A DNA stretch of 64,000 nt from Halomonas sp. SpR8 (lineage in GTDB: Bacteria; Pseudomonadota; Gammaproteobacteria; Pseudomonadales; Halomonadaceae), in the NCBI RefSeq assembly GCF_031010195.1, contig NZ_JAUAMC010000009.1:62001-126000 (forward strand), given 5' to 3'. The notes beneath the pieces were generated by a model. That model was given only the letters and a program-made list of their open reading frames with translations. It was not told the DNA's origin and made no database searches. The translations under genes were made by a program, and so were the position numbers. The number at the start of each line of letters is the position of its first letter. Positions within the stretch are counted from its first letter, which is position 1. Shown here piece after piece: positions 43,038 through 51,964 of this stretch.

Positions 43038-44181
43038 ACAGGGTATTCTCACTGCGGCCAGTCAGCAGACTAACGCTAATCAGGCTGCGTTGGAACTGGC
43101 CGACGCTTTGCGCCACGAACACTTGGGCTTCGTGCTGTTCTTCTGCAGTGCGGAGTATGATTTGGCGGCTCTAGCAGATGCACTGGAAAGTAGCTTCCCC
43201 ACCACGCCGCTCAGTGGCTGTACCACCGCTGGAGAAATAACGCCTGAAGGCTATGATCGTGGATCCATCGTGGCCATCGGCTTTGATCGCCGTCTATTTG
43301 CTATCGAAACGGCCCTGATCGATGATCTTGAGCATTTTGAGCTGGCCAACGCTCAGCCGCTGGTGGATACGCTGTTGCAGCGATGCCGTCACCAAGCCAT
43401 CGCGCCGATCAAAGAGCACAGCTTTGCACTGACTCTATTGGATGGCTTATCCAGCCGTGAAGAGCAGGTACTCGCTACTTTAGACGCCGCGCTGGGTCGC
43501 ATTCCCAGCTTTGGCGGCTCAGCAGGTGACGACAACCACTTAAGCCATACCCATGTTTATGACGCTGGGCGTTTTCATACCCGTGCAGCGGTGGTGGTGA
43601 TGATTAACACTCGCCTACCGTTTGAAGTGTTTTCTACCCATCATCTAAACCCGCTGACCCACAAACTGGTGGTGACTGAGGCAAATCGTGAGCAGCGGCG
43701 GGTGGTTGAACTCAATGGTTTGCCCGCTGCTCAGGTATACGCTGATTTGGTAGGCGTCGCGCCGGAACAGCTTGGCGCAGCGGTTTTTGCCCGCCAACCC
43801 TTAGCCGTGCGCATTGGCGAACAGCACTATGTGCGCTCTATTCAGCGTGTTAATAGCGACCAGAGTCTGAGTTTTTACTGTGCGGTGGAAAACGGCATTG
43901 TGCTGACGGCCATGCAGCCGGCACCGCTACTGAATAATCTCAAAACAATGCTGGATGGGGTGAACGCCCGATTGGGTGAGCCAAGAGTGATTATTGGCTG
44001 CGACTGCTTTTTACGCCGTTTGGAGCTTGAGGCGCTAGAACATGTGAATCAGGCATCGCAGCTACTGCGCCAAGCCCACGTAGTGGGGTTTAATACCTAC
44101 GGCGAGCAACACCATGGTATGCATGTGAATCAAACGTTTACGGGGGTGGCGTTTGGATCTTTTCCAATTAACGACATTTAA
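43018..44181 (+). CDS. nosP: FIST-domain sensor protein, NosP-like
   Basis: 387 residues from GTG 43018, preceded by GGAAAGGTGG within the end of the kinase gene. FIST_N (about 20-215) includes [46 protein letters not shown] and [24 protein letters not shown] (about 225-375) includes [16 protein letters not shown]. In Pseudomonas and Legionella, FIST proteins named NosP bind haem and nitric oxide and govern a NahK-type kinase encoded next to them. Exactly this pairing is seen here (29-base overlap with the next gene). Haem and NO binding in this protein are inferred from that context. Confidence 0.8.
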   Translation: MTTYQSEQGILTAASQQTNANQAALELADALRHEHLGFVLFFCSAEYDLAALADALESSFPTTPLSGCTTAGEITPEGYDRGSIVAIGFDRRLFAIETALIDDLEHFELANAQPLVDTLLQRCRHQAIAPIKEHSFALTLLDGLSSREEQVLATLDAALGRIPSFGGSAGDDNHLSHTHVYDAGRFHTRAAVVVMINTRLPFEVFSTHHLNPLTHKLVVTEANREQRRVVELNGLPAAQVYADLVGVAPEQLGAAVFARQPLAVRIGEQHYVRSIQRVNSDQSLSFYCAVENGIVLTAMQPAPLLNNLKTMLDGVNARLGEPRVIIGCDCFLRRLELEALEHVNQASQLLRQAHVVGFNTYGEQHHGMHVNQTFTGVAFGSFPINDI

Positions 44182-45568
44182 CGCCGACGCGTCTGAAAAG
44201 TCGCACATAGCAGAGAGCACTGACGCTGTAGACATCGTGGCGCTGCGGGAAGAAAATCGCCGCTTGCGTAAGGTATGCCAGGCGCTGATCGAACGGGTGG
44301 AAACGGGAGGCCGCTCCGATGGCGCGCCCTATGCCGCGTTTGAGCGCTCGGTGTTACTTGCCGAGCAGGTGCGTGAGCGCACCGACGAGCTGCACCGCAC
44401 CTTAGATGAGCTAAGCCAAGTTAATACGCGTTTATTAGCTGCGAAAGCCGAAGCCGAAGCCGCCAATCTATCCAAAACGAAATTTCTGGCGGCGGTCAGC
44501 CACGACCTGCTGCAGCCATTAAACGCTGCTCGTTTGTTTGCCAGCGCCTTAGAGACACACTCCCTGCCGGACGTCTCGCAAGCCCTGGTGGGCCATATTG
44601 GACGCTCGCTAAAGGATGTTGAAGGGCTGATAGGCACGCTGGTGGATATTTCGCGCTTGGATGCAGGAGTACTCCACGCCGATAAGGCGCCTTTTGCGGT
44701 GAGCACGCTGCTTGATGCGCTAGCCGAAGAGTATCGCCAAGTGGCCGGGGTGCGGGGGCTAGCATTGCACTACGTGCCTTCCAGTGCGGTGGTCGAATCA
44801 GATCTGGCGCTGCTGGCGCGGGTAATTCGCAACTTCTTAAGCAACGCAGTACGTTACACCGAGCAGGGCCGGGTGCTGCTGGGCTGTCGGCGCAGGCGGG
44901 ATGGCCTGGAGATTATGGTGGGCGATACCGGCCCCGGTATTCCCGAACAGCAGCGCGACGCCATCTTTCTCGAGTTCCGACGCGCTAATCATTCTAGCAG
45001 TGCCCACAGCCGCGGCTTGGGGCTGGGACTGGCCATCGTTGATCGTATCAGCATCATGCTGGAGCAACCGATTACACTCGCTTCACGCTCCGGCGTGGGC
45101 GCGCTATTTTCGATTACCGTGCCCTATGCAACATCGGCTGCCCCCGCAGTAACGAACACACGTTACGCTCCGTCGTCTGACACTGGAGAGGATCCATTGA
45201 GCGGCTGTGTCATTTGGGTGATTGATGACGACCAGGCAATTATAGAAGGTATGCAGGCGCTGCTGGGTAGTTGGGGATGCCGGGTGCGGGCAGCGGCCAC
45301 GGTAAGTGCTTTGGAGGCCACCAGCGACGGGGAGAGACCAGTGGTATTACTGGTGGATTACCACTTGGGCGAGCACCGCGAAACCGGTATTGAACTGGCC
45401 GCACGGCTGCAGCGACGTTATCCAGGCCTGGCAGCGGTGGTGATTACCGCCAATCACGAGGCGGAGATTAAGCGCGCCACCCGTGAAGCCGGCATGCACT
45501 GCTTGCTCAAGCCCCTGAAGCCCCTACGGCTGCGAATGTTGCTTGGTACACTGCTTAATAAAACCTAA
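44153..45568 (+). CDS. NahK-like soluble hybrid histidine kinase
   Basis: 471 residues from a TTG start at 44153 with GGGGGTGG upstream; no better in-frame ATG exists. No membrane segment. An N-terminal coiled coil (about 29-108) replaces a PAS sensor, then HisKA with His117 in AVSHDLLQPLNAARL, a form typical of the NahK/ErcS' group, ATPase motifs NFLSNAVRY, DTGPGIP and GLGLGLAIVDR, and a C-terminal receiver with Asp402 in LLVDYHLGEHRETG. It overlaps the FIST/NosP-like gene by 29 bases, so the two are made together and probably act as sensor and kinase. Ten bases separate its end from the convergent LuxR-type regulator. Confidence 0.88.
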   Translation: MDLFQLTTFNADASEKSHIAESTDAVDIVALREENRRLRKVCQALIERVETGGRSDGAPYAAFERSVLLAEQVRERTDELHRTLDELSQVNTRLLAAKAEAEAANLSKTKFLAAVSHDLLQPLNAARLFASALETHSLPDVSQALVGHIGRSLKDVEGLIGTLVDISRLDAGVLHADKAPFAVSTLLDALAEEYRQVAGVRGLALHYVPSSAVVESDLALLARVIRNFLSNAVRYTEQGRVLLGCRRRRDGLEIMVGDTGPGIPEQQRDAIFLEFRRANHSSSAHSRGLGLGLAIVDRISIMLEQPITLASRSGVGALFSITVPYATSAAPAVTNTRYAPSSDTGEDPLSGCVIWVIDDDQAIIEGMQALLGSWGCRVRAAATVSALEATSDGERPVVLLVDYHLGEHRETGIELAARLQRRYPGLAAVVITANHEAEIKRATREAGMHCLLKPLKPLRLRMLLGTLLNKT

Positions 45569-45577
45569 CGGGGCAGC

Positions 45578-46255
45578 CTAATGAGTACGATTGGCCCGAT
45601 AAAAGCTTAGATCCTCCTCGCCGGCGATAACAATCGCGTGAACCCGGCTAGTGGCATTCAGCTTACGTAAAATCGCCGATACATGGGTCTTAACAGTGGT
45701 TTCGGCAATCAACAGCTCCCGGGCAATATGCTTGTTCGACATGCCGGTTGTCATACACGCCAATACCTCTAACTGCTTATCGGTTAAGCGCGCCAAGCGC
45801 TCGCTGGACGAAGAACCATAGGGGGTGGGTTGCGCCAAAGCAGTGCGCGGCGCTGGGCGGCGCATAACATCGGGCGGCAAGTAGAGCTGACCCTCAAGGA
45901 TCTGCGTTAATGCGGCCAGCAGCGCTTCACGTGGTGTGGATTTGGGGATATAGCCCACCGCGCCTAAGGTAATCGCATCAAGCACCAACTGGCGCTCTTG
46001 GTGCGCGGAGACAATGGCCACCGGCAGCCAGGGAAATTCCTCACGTAGCTGCGTTAATCCCTCTAGCCCCTCGGCATCCGGCAGGCTTAAATCCAGGAGC
46101 AGCAGATCTAACTCTGTGTGCGTTTCAATGAACGTTTTGGCATCAGCGAGGCTCTCCGCTTCCAATAGCTGGCTACCTGCCAAGCCCCCGCTAATTACGG
46201 TTTGCAGCGCGTCGCGGAACAGCGGGTGGTCATCTGCCACCAACAGAGAATACAT
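45578..46255 (-). CDS. LuxR/NarL-family response regulator (ErbR/AgmR-like)
   Basis: 225 residues from ATG 46255, which has TAGGAG at the right distance; five extra upstream codons are possible. Receiver with Asp8/Asp9 and phosphorylated Asp55 in LLLLDLSLPDAEG, then a LuxR HTH (about 155-215) in LTDKQLEVLACMTTGMSNKHIARELLIAETTVKTHVSAILRKL. The arrangement with a NahK/ErcS'-like kinase on one side and an ExaC-like aldehyde dehydrogenase on the other recalls the ErbR/AgmR circuit for alcohol oxidation in Pseudomonas. It is convergent with the kinase operon and divergent from the dehydrogenase, which it may activate. Confidence 0.88.
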   Translation of the reverse strand: MYSLLVADDHPLFRDALQTVISGGLAGSQLLEAESLADAKTFIETHTELDLLLLDLSLPDAEGLEGLTQLREEFPWLPVAIVSAHQERQLVLDAITLGAVGYIPKSTPREALLAALTQILEGQLYLPPDVMRRPAPRTALAQPTPYGSSSSERLARLTDKQLEVLACMTTGMSNKHIARELLIAETTVKTHVSAILRKLNATSRVHAIVIAGEEDLSFYRANRTH

Positions 46256-46384
46256 GGCGTCTCCTACCAAGGGATGAGGGCTAATCCTGCCATCGGGCTA
46301 TATCGCCATTTGCTTTAGTGAACAACACTGTCAAAGCACATTAAAAAAGCACCTTTAATAATCATAATACTCAGGAGCCTTACA

Positions 46385-47905
46385 ATGATCTACGCCAACC
46401 CTGGTGATACCGGTTCGCTGGTGTCATTTGAAAAACGCTATGGCAACTATATCGGCGGCGAGTTTGTCGCCCCGGTGAAAGGTCAGTACTTCGACAATAT
46501 TAGCCCGGTGAATGGGCGCGTTTTCTGCGAAATTCCCCGTTCGACGGCTGAAGATATCGATAAAGCGCTGGATGCTGCCCACAAGGCGGCGCCTGCCTGG
46601 GGTAAAACCTCGGTTCAAGAGCGCAGCAATATTCTTTTGAAAATCGCTGACCGCATTGAACAAAATCTGGAAATGCTCGCGGTAGCTGAAACCTGGGATA
46701 ACGGTAAAGCCGTCCGCGAAACCATCAATGCCGACCTCCCCTTAGCTGTCGATCACTTCCGTTACTTTGCAGGCTGCTTGCGCTCTCAGGAAGGCACCGC
46801 AGCGGATATCGACGCCAATACGGTTTCCTACCACTTCCACGAGCCGCTAGGTGTCGTTGGGCAGATTATCCCCTGGAACTTCCCGATTCTAATGGCTGTT
46901 TGGAAGCTGGCGCCTGCACTGGCCGCGGGTAACTGTGTGGTCTTGAAGCCTGCCGAGCAAACCCCAGCGTCGATTTTGAAGGTGGTTGAGCTGATTGGCG
47001 ATCTGTTGCCAGCAGGCGTGCTGAATATCGTTAACGGCTTTGGCGCAGAGGCCGGCCAAGCGCTGGCAAGCAGCAAGCGCATCGCTAAAATCGCCTTTAC
47101 CGGCTCTACCCCCGTAGGCTCGCACATTCTTAAGTGCGCTGCAGAAAATATCATCCCTTCCACTGTAGAGCTTGGCGGCAAATCTCCCAATATCTACTTC
47201 GCCGATATCATGAACGCCGAACCGACGTTTATTGATAAAGCGGTAGAGGGCTTGGTATTAGCGTTCTTTAACCAGGGCGAAGTGTGTACCTGCCCGTCTC
47301 GCGCGCTGATTCAAGAGAGTATGTACGACGAGTTTATGACCAAGGTTATTGAGCGCACCCAAACCATCAAGCGTGGCAATCCGCTGGATACCGATGTGCA
47401 GGTGGGTGCTCAGGCATCCCAAGAGCAGTTCGACAAGATCATGTCGTATATGGATATCGCCCGCGACGAAGGCGCCGAATTCCTCACCGGCGGGAATAAA
47501 GAGACCATGGACGACAGCCTCAACAGCGGTTATTACATTCAGCCGACGCTGCTCAAGGGTACCAACCAGATGCGCGTTTTCCAGGAAGAGATCTTTGGCC
47601 CCGTCGTGGCGGTGACCACTTTCAAGGATGAGGAAGAAGCGCTGGCGATTGCCAACGACACCGAGTTCGGCCTGGGCGCCGGCGTGTGGAGCCGTGATAT
47701 CAACGTTGCTTTCCGCATGGGCCGTGGCATTCAGGCTGGTCGCGTATGGACTAACTGTTACCACCAATATCCCGCCCACGCGGCTTTCGGTGGCTACAAG
47801 AAATCCGGCGTTGGCCGCGAAACTCATAAAGTCGCGCTTGAACACTACCAGCAAACCAAAAACCTGCTGGTCAGCTATGACATTAACCCGCTTGGTTTCT
47901 TTTAA
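46385..47905 (+). CDS. NAD-dependent aldehyde dehydrogenase (ExaC/AcoD-like acetaldehyde dehydrogenase)
   Basis: 506 residues. The whole protein matches the bacterial acetaldehyde dehydrogenase subgroup: [26 protein letters not shown] near the start, [27 protein letters not shown] (163-189), VELGGKSPN with Glu262 as general base, and [12 protein letters not shown] with catalytic Cys301. The C-terminal region ends in the tell-tale YDINPLGFF. It oxidises acetaldehyde or similar short aldehydes to acids in the cytosol. AGGAG precedes ATG. It is divergent from the LuxR-type regulator (129-base gap) and ends in a strong terminator. Confidence 0.93.
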   Translation: MIYANPGDTGSLVSFEKRYGNYIGGEFVAPVKGQYFDNISPVNGRVFCEIPRSTAEDIDKALDAAHKAAPAWGKTSVQERSNILLKIADRIEQNLEMLAVAETWDNGKAVRETINADLPLAVDHFRYFAGCLRSQEGTAADIDANTVSYHFHEPLGVVGQIIPWNFPILMAVWKLAPALAAGNCVVLKPAEQTPASILKVVELIGDLLPAGVLNIVNGFGAEAGQALASSKRIAKIAFTGSTPVGSHILKCAAENIIPSTVELGGKSPNIYFADIMNAEPTFIDKAVEGLVLAFFNQGEVCTCPSRALIQESMYDEFMTKVIERTQTIKRGNPLDTDVQVGAQASQEQFDKIMSYMDIARDEGAEFLTGGNKETMDDSLNSGYYIQPTLLKGTNQMRVFQEEIFGPVVAVTTFKDEEEALAIANDTEFGLGAGVWSRDINVAFRMGRGIQAGRVWTNCYHQYPAHAAFGGYKKSGVGRETHKVALEHYQQTKNLLVSYDINPLGFF

Positions 47906-47934
47906 CGCCTAAGCGAATTAATAGCGGCATAAAG

Positions 47935-47963
47935 AATCCCGGCCAAATGGCCGGGATTGTTGT
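47935..47963 (+). terminator. Terminator after the aldehyde dehydrogenase gene
   Basis: Perfect 10 bp stem AATCCCGGCC (47935-47944) with GGCCGGGATT (47949-47958) and a 4-base AAAT loop, followed by TTGTTGTTTT. Confidence 0.9.
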
Positions 47964-47999
47964 TTTAGGCTAAGCGACTTCGCTTAAACGTTAACGCCG

Positions 48000-50048
48000 T
48001 TACATCTGCGAGTCTTCCGGCGGTTCGCCGATGGTGCCGGGCATTGCCTGCACATGGCCCATCTGCTCACCGGCCAGGGTGAGGAAGTGTAAGTGGCGTT
48101 CATACTCGGCCACTAAATCACCAATTACCTGCCCACGGGTATAGCCGTTAAGGTCTTTATCCTGACCACCTTCTGCCAGATAGACGTCGAGACGTACATA
48201 AAAGTCATCATCCGCCGGAATAAAGCTAGGCGTGCGCATGCGGTGGGGGCAGACCTGGTAGACAAAGCTGGTCGCTTCGCCGAAGTCGACCTGGAGCATT
48301 AGGTTAGGCAGTGACTCGCCCTCTACGTGCTCTTCGGTGACGTTGGCAGTTTGGCCACGGCTCTCAAGCTCCTGGGCAAACTGGGTCATGGCCGGGCGAA
48401 TAGAGTGTTCAAGGGTTGCCGCCGCACCGGCTCGCGTGGAGGTATCCAGGGCGCGATCCAGACGCTCTTTCCAATCGCCGCCTGGGGCGCCACCGGCAAT
48501 CATGCGGCGGGCATCGGCTTTTTTGCCTTCCAGTTTCAGCGCTTTATACATACCCACCATCACCGCGAAAATCACTACTGAGAAGGGCAGTGCCGTGATA
48601 ACAACGGCACTCTGAAGCGCGTTCAAGCCACCAGCCATGAGCAGAGCAATGGTGATCAAACCGATAATTGCCGACCAAAAAATACGCAGCTTCACAGGTG
48701 CGTCGTGGTTTACGTCGCTCAGAATAGAGGTGAAGTTAGCCAGTACCAGTGCCCCGGAATCTGCTGAGGTGATGAAAAACACAATCCCTAGCACGGTGAC
48801 AACCGCCGCGGTAAGGCCAACGTACGGGTAGTACTCAAGCAGCGTGTAGAGCGTGGTTTGCGGCGTGTTGAGCGCCTGCTCACCCAGCTCGGCAACGCCT
48901 TGATTGGCGACTAGCTCAATGCCGCTATTACCAAACACTGACATCCACACCATCATAAAGGCGAGTGGAATAAACAGGGCGCCCGCAACAAATTCACGGA
49001 TGGTACGACCACGGGAGATTCGTGCCAGGAACAGTCCTACAAAGGGTGTCCAGGCAATCCACCAGCCCCAGAAGAAGATCGTCCACCACATTTTCCACTC
49101 TTGGGCGCCTTCATCGGCAAAGGCGTAGGTGTCGAAACTGGCACCCACAAACCCAGACAGATAATCACCGGCGTTATTGACCACTTTATCCAGCAATACC
49201 AGGGTGTCGCCGGAAAAGAGCACGAACAGCATTAGCGCTAACGCCAGCAGCATGTTGAACTCTGAGAGTCGGCGAATGCCTTTCTCAACCCCGGTTACTA
49301 CGGAAATCGTCGCTAATACCACGACCAAGACAATTAAAAGAACCTGAACGGTGAGCGTTTCCGGCACACCAAACATGTAGGTGAGGCCGTAGTTGAGCTG
49401 CATTACGCCAATGCCGAGGCTGGTGGCGATGCCGAACACGGTAGAAATCACTGCCGTAATATCGACCGCATTACCAATCGGGCCGTGGATACGTTTACCG
49501 AGTATCGGATAAAGCGCGCTGCGAATAGCCAACGGCAAGCGATGACGGTAGCTGAAGTAGGCCAGCGCCATACCCATCAAAACGTACAGCCCCCAGCCGG
49601 AGAGGCCCCAGTGCAGATAGGTTTGAACGACGGCGTTACGCATCGCTGCCTGGCTTTCCGGGGTTAAATCCGGCGGTGCCAAATAGTGGGCAACCGGCTC
49701 GGCAACACTGAAGAACAGCAGGTCGATACCGATACCTGCGGCAAACAGCATGGCCGACCAGGAGAGCAGCGAAAACTCGGGGCGCGAGTGATCGGGACCC
49801 AGACGAATACTGCCAAAGCGCGACATGCCAATGGCAATGACGAAGACTAGGTACGCCACAATAGCGAGCATGTAGTACCAGCCAAAGGTTTTGCTCACCC
49901 AGGCAAGGCCAGCATCAAAAAAAGTGCCAGCTTGTTCGGTGAACATCATGGTGAGCACCAAGAAAATAAGAATACCGGCTACGCTGCCGTGGAAAACCAC
50001 GGGGTTGAGGCGGTCACGGGAGGGAAGGATGGGGTTGTCTTTCGCCAT
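48000..50048 (-). CDS. betT: BCCT-family betaine/choline/carnitine transporter (BetT-like)
   Basis: 682 residues: 12 transmembrane helices in the first about 500, then a hydrophilic C-terminal extension of about 170 residues like that of BetT, involved in osmotic sensing. BCCT hallmarks: SWSAMLFAAGIGIDLLFFSVAEPV, LHWGLSGWGLYVLMGMALAYFSYR and WTIFFWGWWIAWTPFVGLFLARISRGRTIREFV (about 326-358, with the conserved Trp-rich helix). The N-terminus starts at RLNPVVFHGS. AGGAG precedes ATG. A TGAACGTTCA palindrome lies 50 bases upstream, similar to BetI operators. It imports choline or glycine betaine for osmoprotection. Confidence 0.9.
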   Translation of the reverse strand: MAKDNPILPSRDRLNPVVFHGSVAGILIFLVLTMMFTEQAGTFFDAGLAWVSKTFGWYYMLAIVAYLVFVIAIGMSRFGSIRLGPDHSRPEFSLLSWSAMLFAAGIGIDLLFFSVAEPVAHYLAPPDLTPESQAAMRNAVVQTYLHWGLSGWGLYVLMGMALAYFSYRHRLPLAIRSALYPILGKRIHGPIGNAVDITAVISTVFGIATSLGIGVMQLNYGLTYMFGVPETLTVQVLLIVLVVVLATISVVTGVEKGIRRLSEFNMLLALALMLFVLFSGDTLVLLDKVVNNAGDYLSGFVGASFDTYAFADEGAQEWKMWWTIFFWGWWIAWTPFVGLFLARISRGRTIREFVAGALFIPLAFMMVWMSVFGNSGIELVANQGVAELGEQALNTPQTTLYTLLEYYPYVGLTAAVVTVLGIVFFITSADSGALVLANFTSILSDVNHDAPVKLRIFWSAIIGLITIALLMAGGLNALQSAVVITALPFSVVIFAVMVGMYKALKLEGKKADARRMIAGGAPGGDWKERLDRALDTSTRAGAAATLEHSIRPAMTQFAQELESRGQTANVTEEHVEGESLPNLMLQVDFGEATSFVYQVCPHRMRTPSFIPADDDFYVRLDVYLAEGGQDKDLNGYTRGQVIGDLVAEYERHLHFLTLAGEQMGHVQAMPGTIGEPPEDSQM

Positions 50049-50091
50049 TTAGGCGGACTCCTGTTGTTGAAAGGTGAAGACAAGATTTTAT

Positions 50092-50109
50092 TTTGAATGA
50101 ACGTTCAAA
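50092..50109. promoter_or_regulatory. BetI-like operator before the BCCT transporter
   Basis: Contains the perfect 10 bp palindrome TGAACGTTCA (50098-50107) flanked by TTTGAA and TTCAAA. TetR-family BetI sites in choline loci contain this type of sequence. No betI gene lies in the window. Confidence 0.55.
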
Positions 50110-50208
50110 TAAAATACGCGATTAAACCTTTCCCTTCAAGTTAACCCCTCTCGTTTGGGTTGAATAAGCGTGTAGCGACCGGCGTGTTACCAAGGATGTA
50201 GACACAAA

Positions 50209-50230
50209 AACGCCCGGAAAACCGGGCGTT
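50209..50230 (-). terminator. Terminator of the leftward Spy/CpxP-like gene
   Basis: Perfect 9 bp stem AACGCCCGG with CCGGGCGTT around AAAA. The complement of the A run at 206-210 of this row (50206-50210) gives a U tail on the minus strand, 29 bases after the small gene stop. Confidence 0.85.
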
Positions 50231-50258
50231 AGGGAAAGCGTTGAGGATTGTCCAGCGT

Positions 50259-50678
50259 TTATTCGCTATCGGTGTCGTCTTCATGATCACCGTGATGGCC
50301 GCGCTTGCCATGCTTTTCACGGTACTCTTCATGAGCGTCGTGCATCGCGGAACGCAGGGCTTCCTGCTCTTCTTCAGAGAGAATCTCATCGACCCGCTCT
50401 TTATGCTTTTCACGTAGGGCGTTCATGGCTTCGCGATGCTCGGCATGTGCTTCGTTGAGCTCAGCCTGCTTCTCTTCAGAGATCTCGGCGCGCTGATACA
50501 CTTCTTGGCGACGCTCCTCCATGCGCTCTTCCATACGCTCACGATCGGCACCGCGCCCTTCGTGATCACCATGGTTATCTGCGTGAGCGGTAAGCGCCAG
50601 CGGAGCAATAGCGATAGCCAATAGGGCGGGGGCAAATAGTTGGCGAATTGACATTTTCTTAGCACTTGAAATTTTCAT
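50259..50678 (-). CDS. Small periplasmic Spy/CpxP-like protein, His/Glu-rich
   Basis: 139 residues. Signal peptide with basic start, hydrophobic core about 12-29 and cleavage near AHADN (34). The mature protein is almost entirely charged helix: DRERMEERMEERRQEVYQR, then EISEEKQAELNEAHAEHREAMNALREKH, resembling the LTXXQ/Spy-CpxP helical hairpin (periplasmic chaperone or metal/stress sensor). Both ends are His/Asp-rich (HGDHEGRG near the start, KRGHHGDHEDD at the end), which suggests metal binding. AGGAAAG precedes ATG. No sensor kinase is adjacent. Family assignment is by pattern only. Confidence 0.7.
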   Translation of the reverse strand: MKISSAKKMSIRQLFAPALLAIAIAPLALTAHADNHGDHEGRGADRERMEERMEERRQEVYQRAEISEEKQAELNEAHAEHREAMNALREKHKERVDEILSEEEQEALRSAMHDAHEEYREKHGKRGHHGDHEDDTDSE

Positions 50679-50781
50679 AGCTTCTTTCCTGGTGAATTGA
50701 CGATGCCAGTATCGCTAGGCGCAGTGCAAACCGTTTGCAGATAGTGTGCAACAATCATGATCTTATTGGCTTGTTGCAGGT

Positions 50782-50859
50782 CGTAGTTATTAGCCGTCGT
50801 TATTAGCTGTAGTTATTAACTGTAGTTATTAACCGTAGCTATTAGCTGTAGTTAGGTGA
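50782..50859 (+). repeat. 13 bp tandem repeat upstream of the lipoprotein esterase
   Basis: Six consecutive 13-base units begin at 50782, 50795, 50808, 50821, 50834 and 50847 (the last diverges after 8 bases), consensus YGTAGTTATTARC. The array ends 30 bases before the start codon, just before a GGTGA/TCACC dyad (50855-50868) and the AAGGAG ribosome site. Confidence 0.9.
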
Positions 50860-50888
50860 GGGGTCACCTAGTCATCAAGGAGTAGATA

Positions 50889-51845
50889 ATGTCGCGAACC
50901 GAGCTATTTCGCGTGTGGCAGCAGCATGACGCGTTTACCACTTTATGCCGAGTAACCGGGCTAGGGGCGCTTGCCTTAATGCTGAGCGGCTGTGGTGCTT
51001 CTCTGCATGTTAGCCAAGGCGAACCTGCCATTGAAAGCAGCCTGCTGCGTGAGCCCCAGCCCTTTACGCGCTTGTCGCCAAGAACTTACACGCCAGAAGA
51101 GTGGCCTCAGGCGTTGAAGGCGGATGTTTATTTACCCCATAACTCAGGCGATACGCTGCGACCCGCTGCTTTAGTGGTGCATGGCGGCGGCTGGCGTAAT
51201 CGCACGCCAGAAGATATGCAAAGCATCGCCGAGCAGTTAGCAGGGCAGGGCTATGTGGCGGTGAATATTGAGCACCGCTTTGTGCCGGAGTATCGCTTCC
51301 CCAGCCAACTGCATGATTTACAGCAGGCAATGACCTGGATTCACGCCAATGCCGATGAGTGGCAGGTGGACACCGATCGCATCGTGGGCGTTGGTTTCTC
51401 ATCCGGCGCTCATCTAGTGAGTTTGCTGGCGCTGGCTGGGGTGGAAGGGCCGTTGGCTGAACCCTACGGCGGCGAACAGAGCCGGTTAGCCGCCGTATTA
51501 GCAGGTGGATTACCGAGTGATCTGCTTAAGTTTGATGATGGGCGCTTGGTGGTCGACTTTATTGGCGGTACCCGGGCTGAAGAGAACGAAGCCTATCGCC
51601 TAGCATCCCCCGCCCGACACATTACCCCGCTAGCCCCGCCGTTTTTTCTCTTTCACGGCAAGTGGGATCAACTGGTGCCGGTCGATCACGCCACCGACTT
51701 TTACCAAGCCCTGCAAGATAACAACATCGAGAGCGAACTGTATCTGCAGCGCTGGCGCGGCCACTTTGCCAGTTTTCTGCTGCGCGGTAGTGCTATTGAT
51801 GCAGGGATTGCGTTTCTGAATCGGCAGGTGTTCGTTGAGGACTAG
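50889..51845 (+). CDS. Lipoprotein alpha/beta-hydrolase (carboxylesterase type)
   Basis: 318 residues. Lipobox LSGC with Cys35 after a hydrophobic stretch (24-34) predicts a lipoprotein, although the leader is long. Alpha/beta-hydrolase elements: oxyanion-hole HGGGW (98-102), nucleophile elbow GFSSG with Ser171, acid in HGKWDQLVP and His in RWRGHFASF. This is the HSL/kynurenine-formamidase-like esterase group. AAGGAG lies before ATG. Monocistronic: the 13 bp array is upstream and the Tct operon starts 119 bases downstream. Natural substrate unknown. Confidence 0.85.
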   Translation: MSRTELFRVWQQHDAFTTLCRVTGLGALALMLSGCGASLHVSQGEPAIESSLLREPQPFTRLSPRTYTPEEWPQALKADVYLPHNSGDTLRPAALVVHGGGWRNRTPEDMQSIAEQLAGQGYVAVNIEHRFVPEYRFPSQLHDLQQAMTWIHANADEWQVDTDRIVGVGFSSGAHLVSLLALAGVEGPLAEPYGGEQSRLAAVLAGGLPSDLLKFDDGRLVVDFIGGTRAEENEAYRLASPARHITPLAPPFFLFHGKWDQLVPVDHATDFYQALQDNNIESELYLQRWRGHFASFLLRGSAIDAGIAFLNRQVFVED

Positions 51846-51964
51846 ACTTTAGTTGTGTTCTGCATTCGTGCAAGGTTGGTGACAGTTTCGTGGGGTAGCG
51901 TCTTAGGCTGACAGGTGAAGGCCTGTTTCCAAACTTAAATAATCTTATAAAAAGAGAGCCCGCT

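Noticed and set aside
47258..47854. 198-codon open frame antisense to the aldehyde dehydrogenase
   Set aside because: The aldehyde dehydrogenase is unambiguous in the opposite strand; the antisense frame has no ribosome site or family resemblance.
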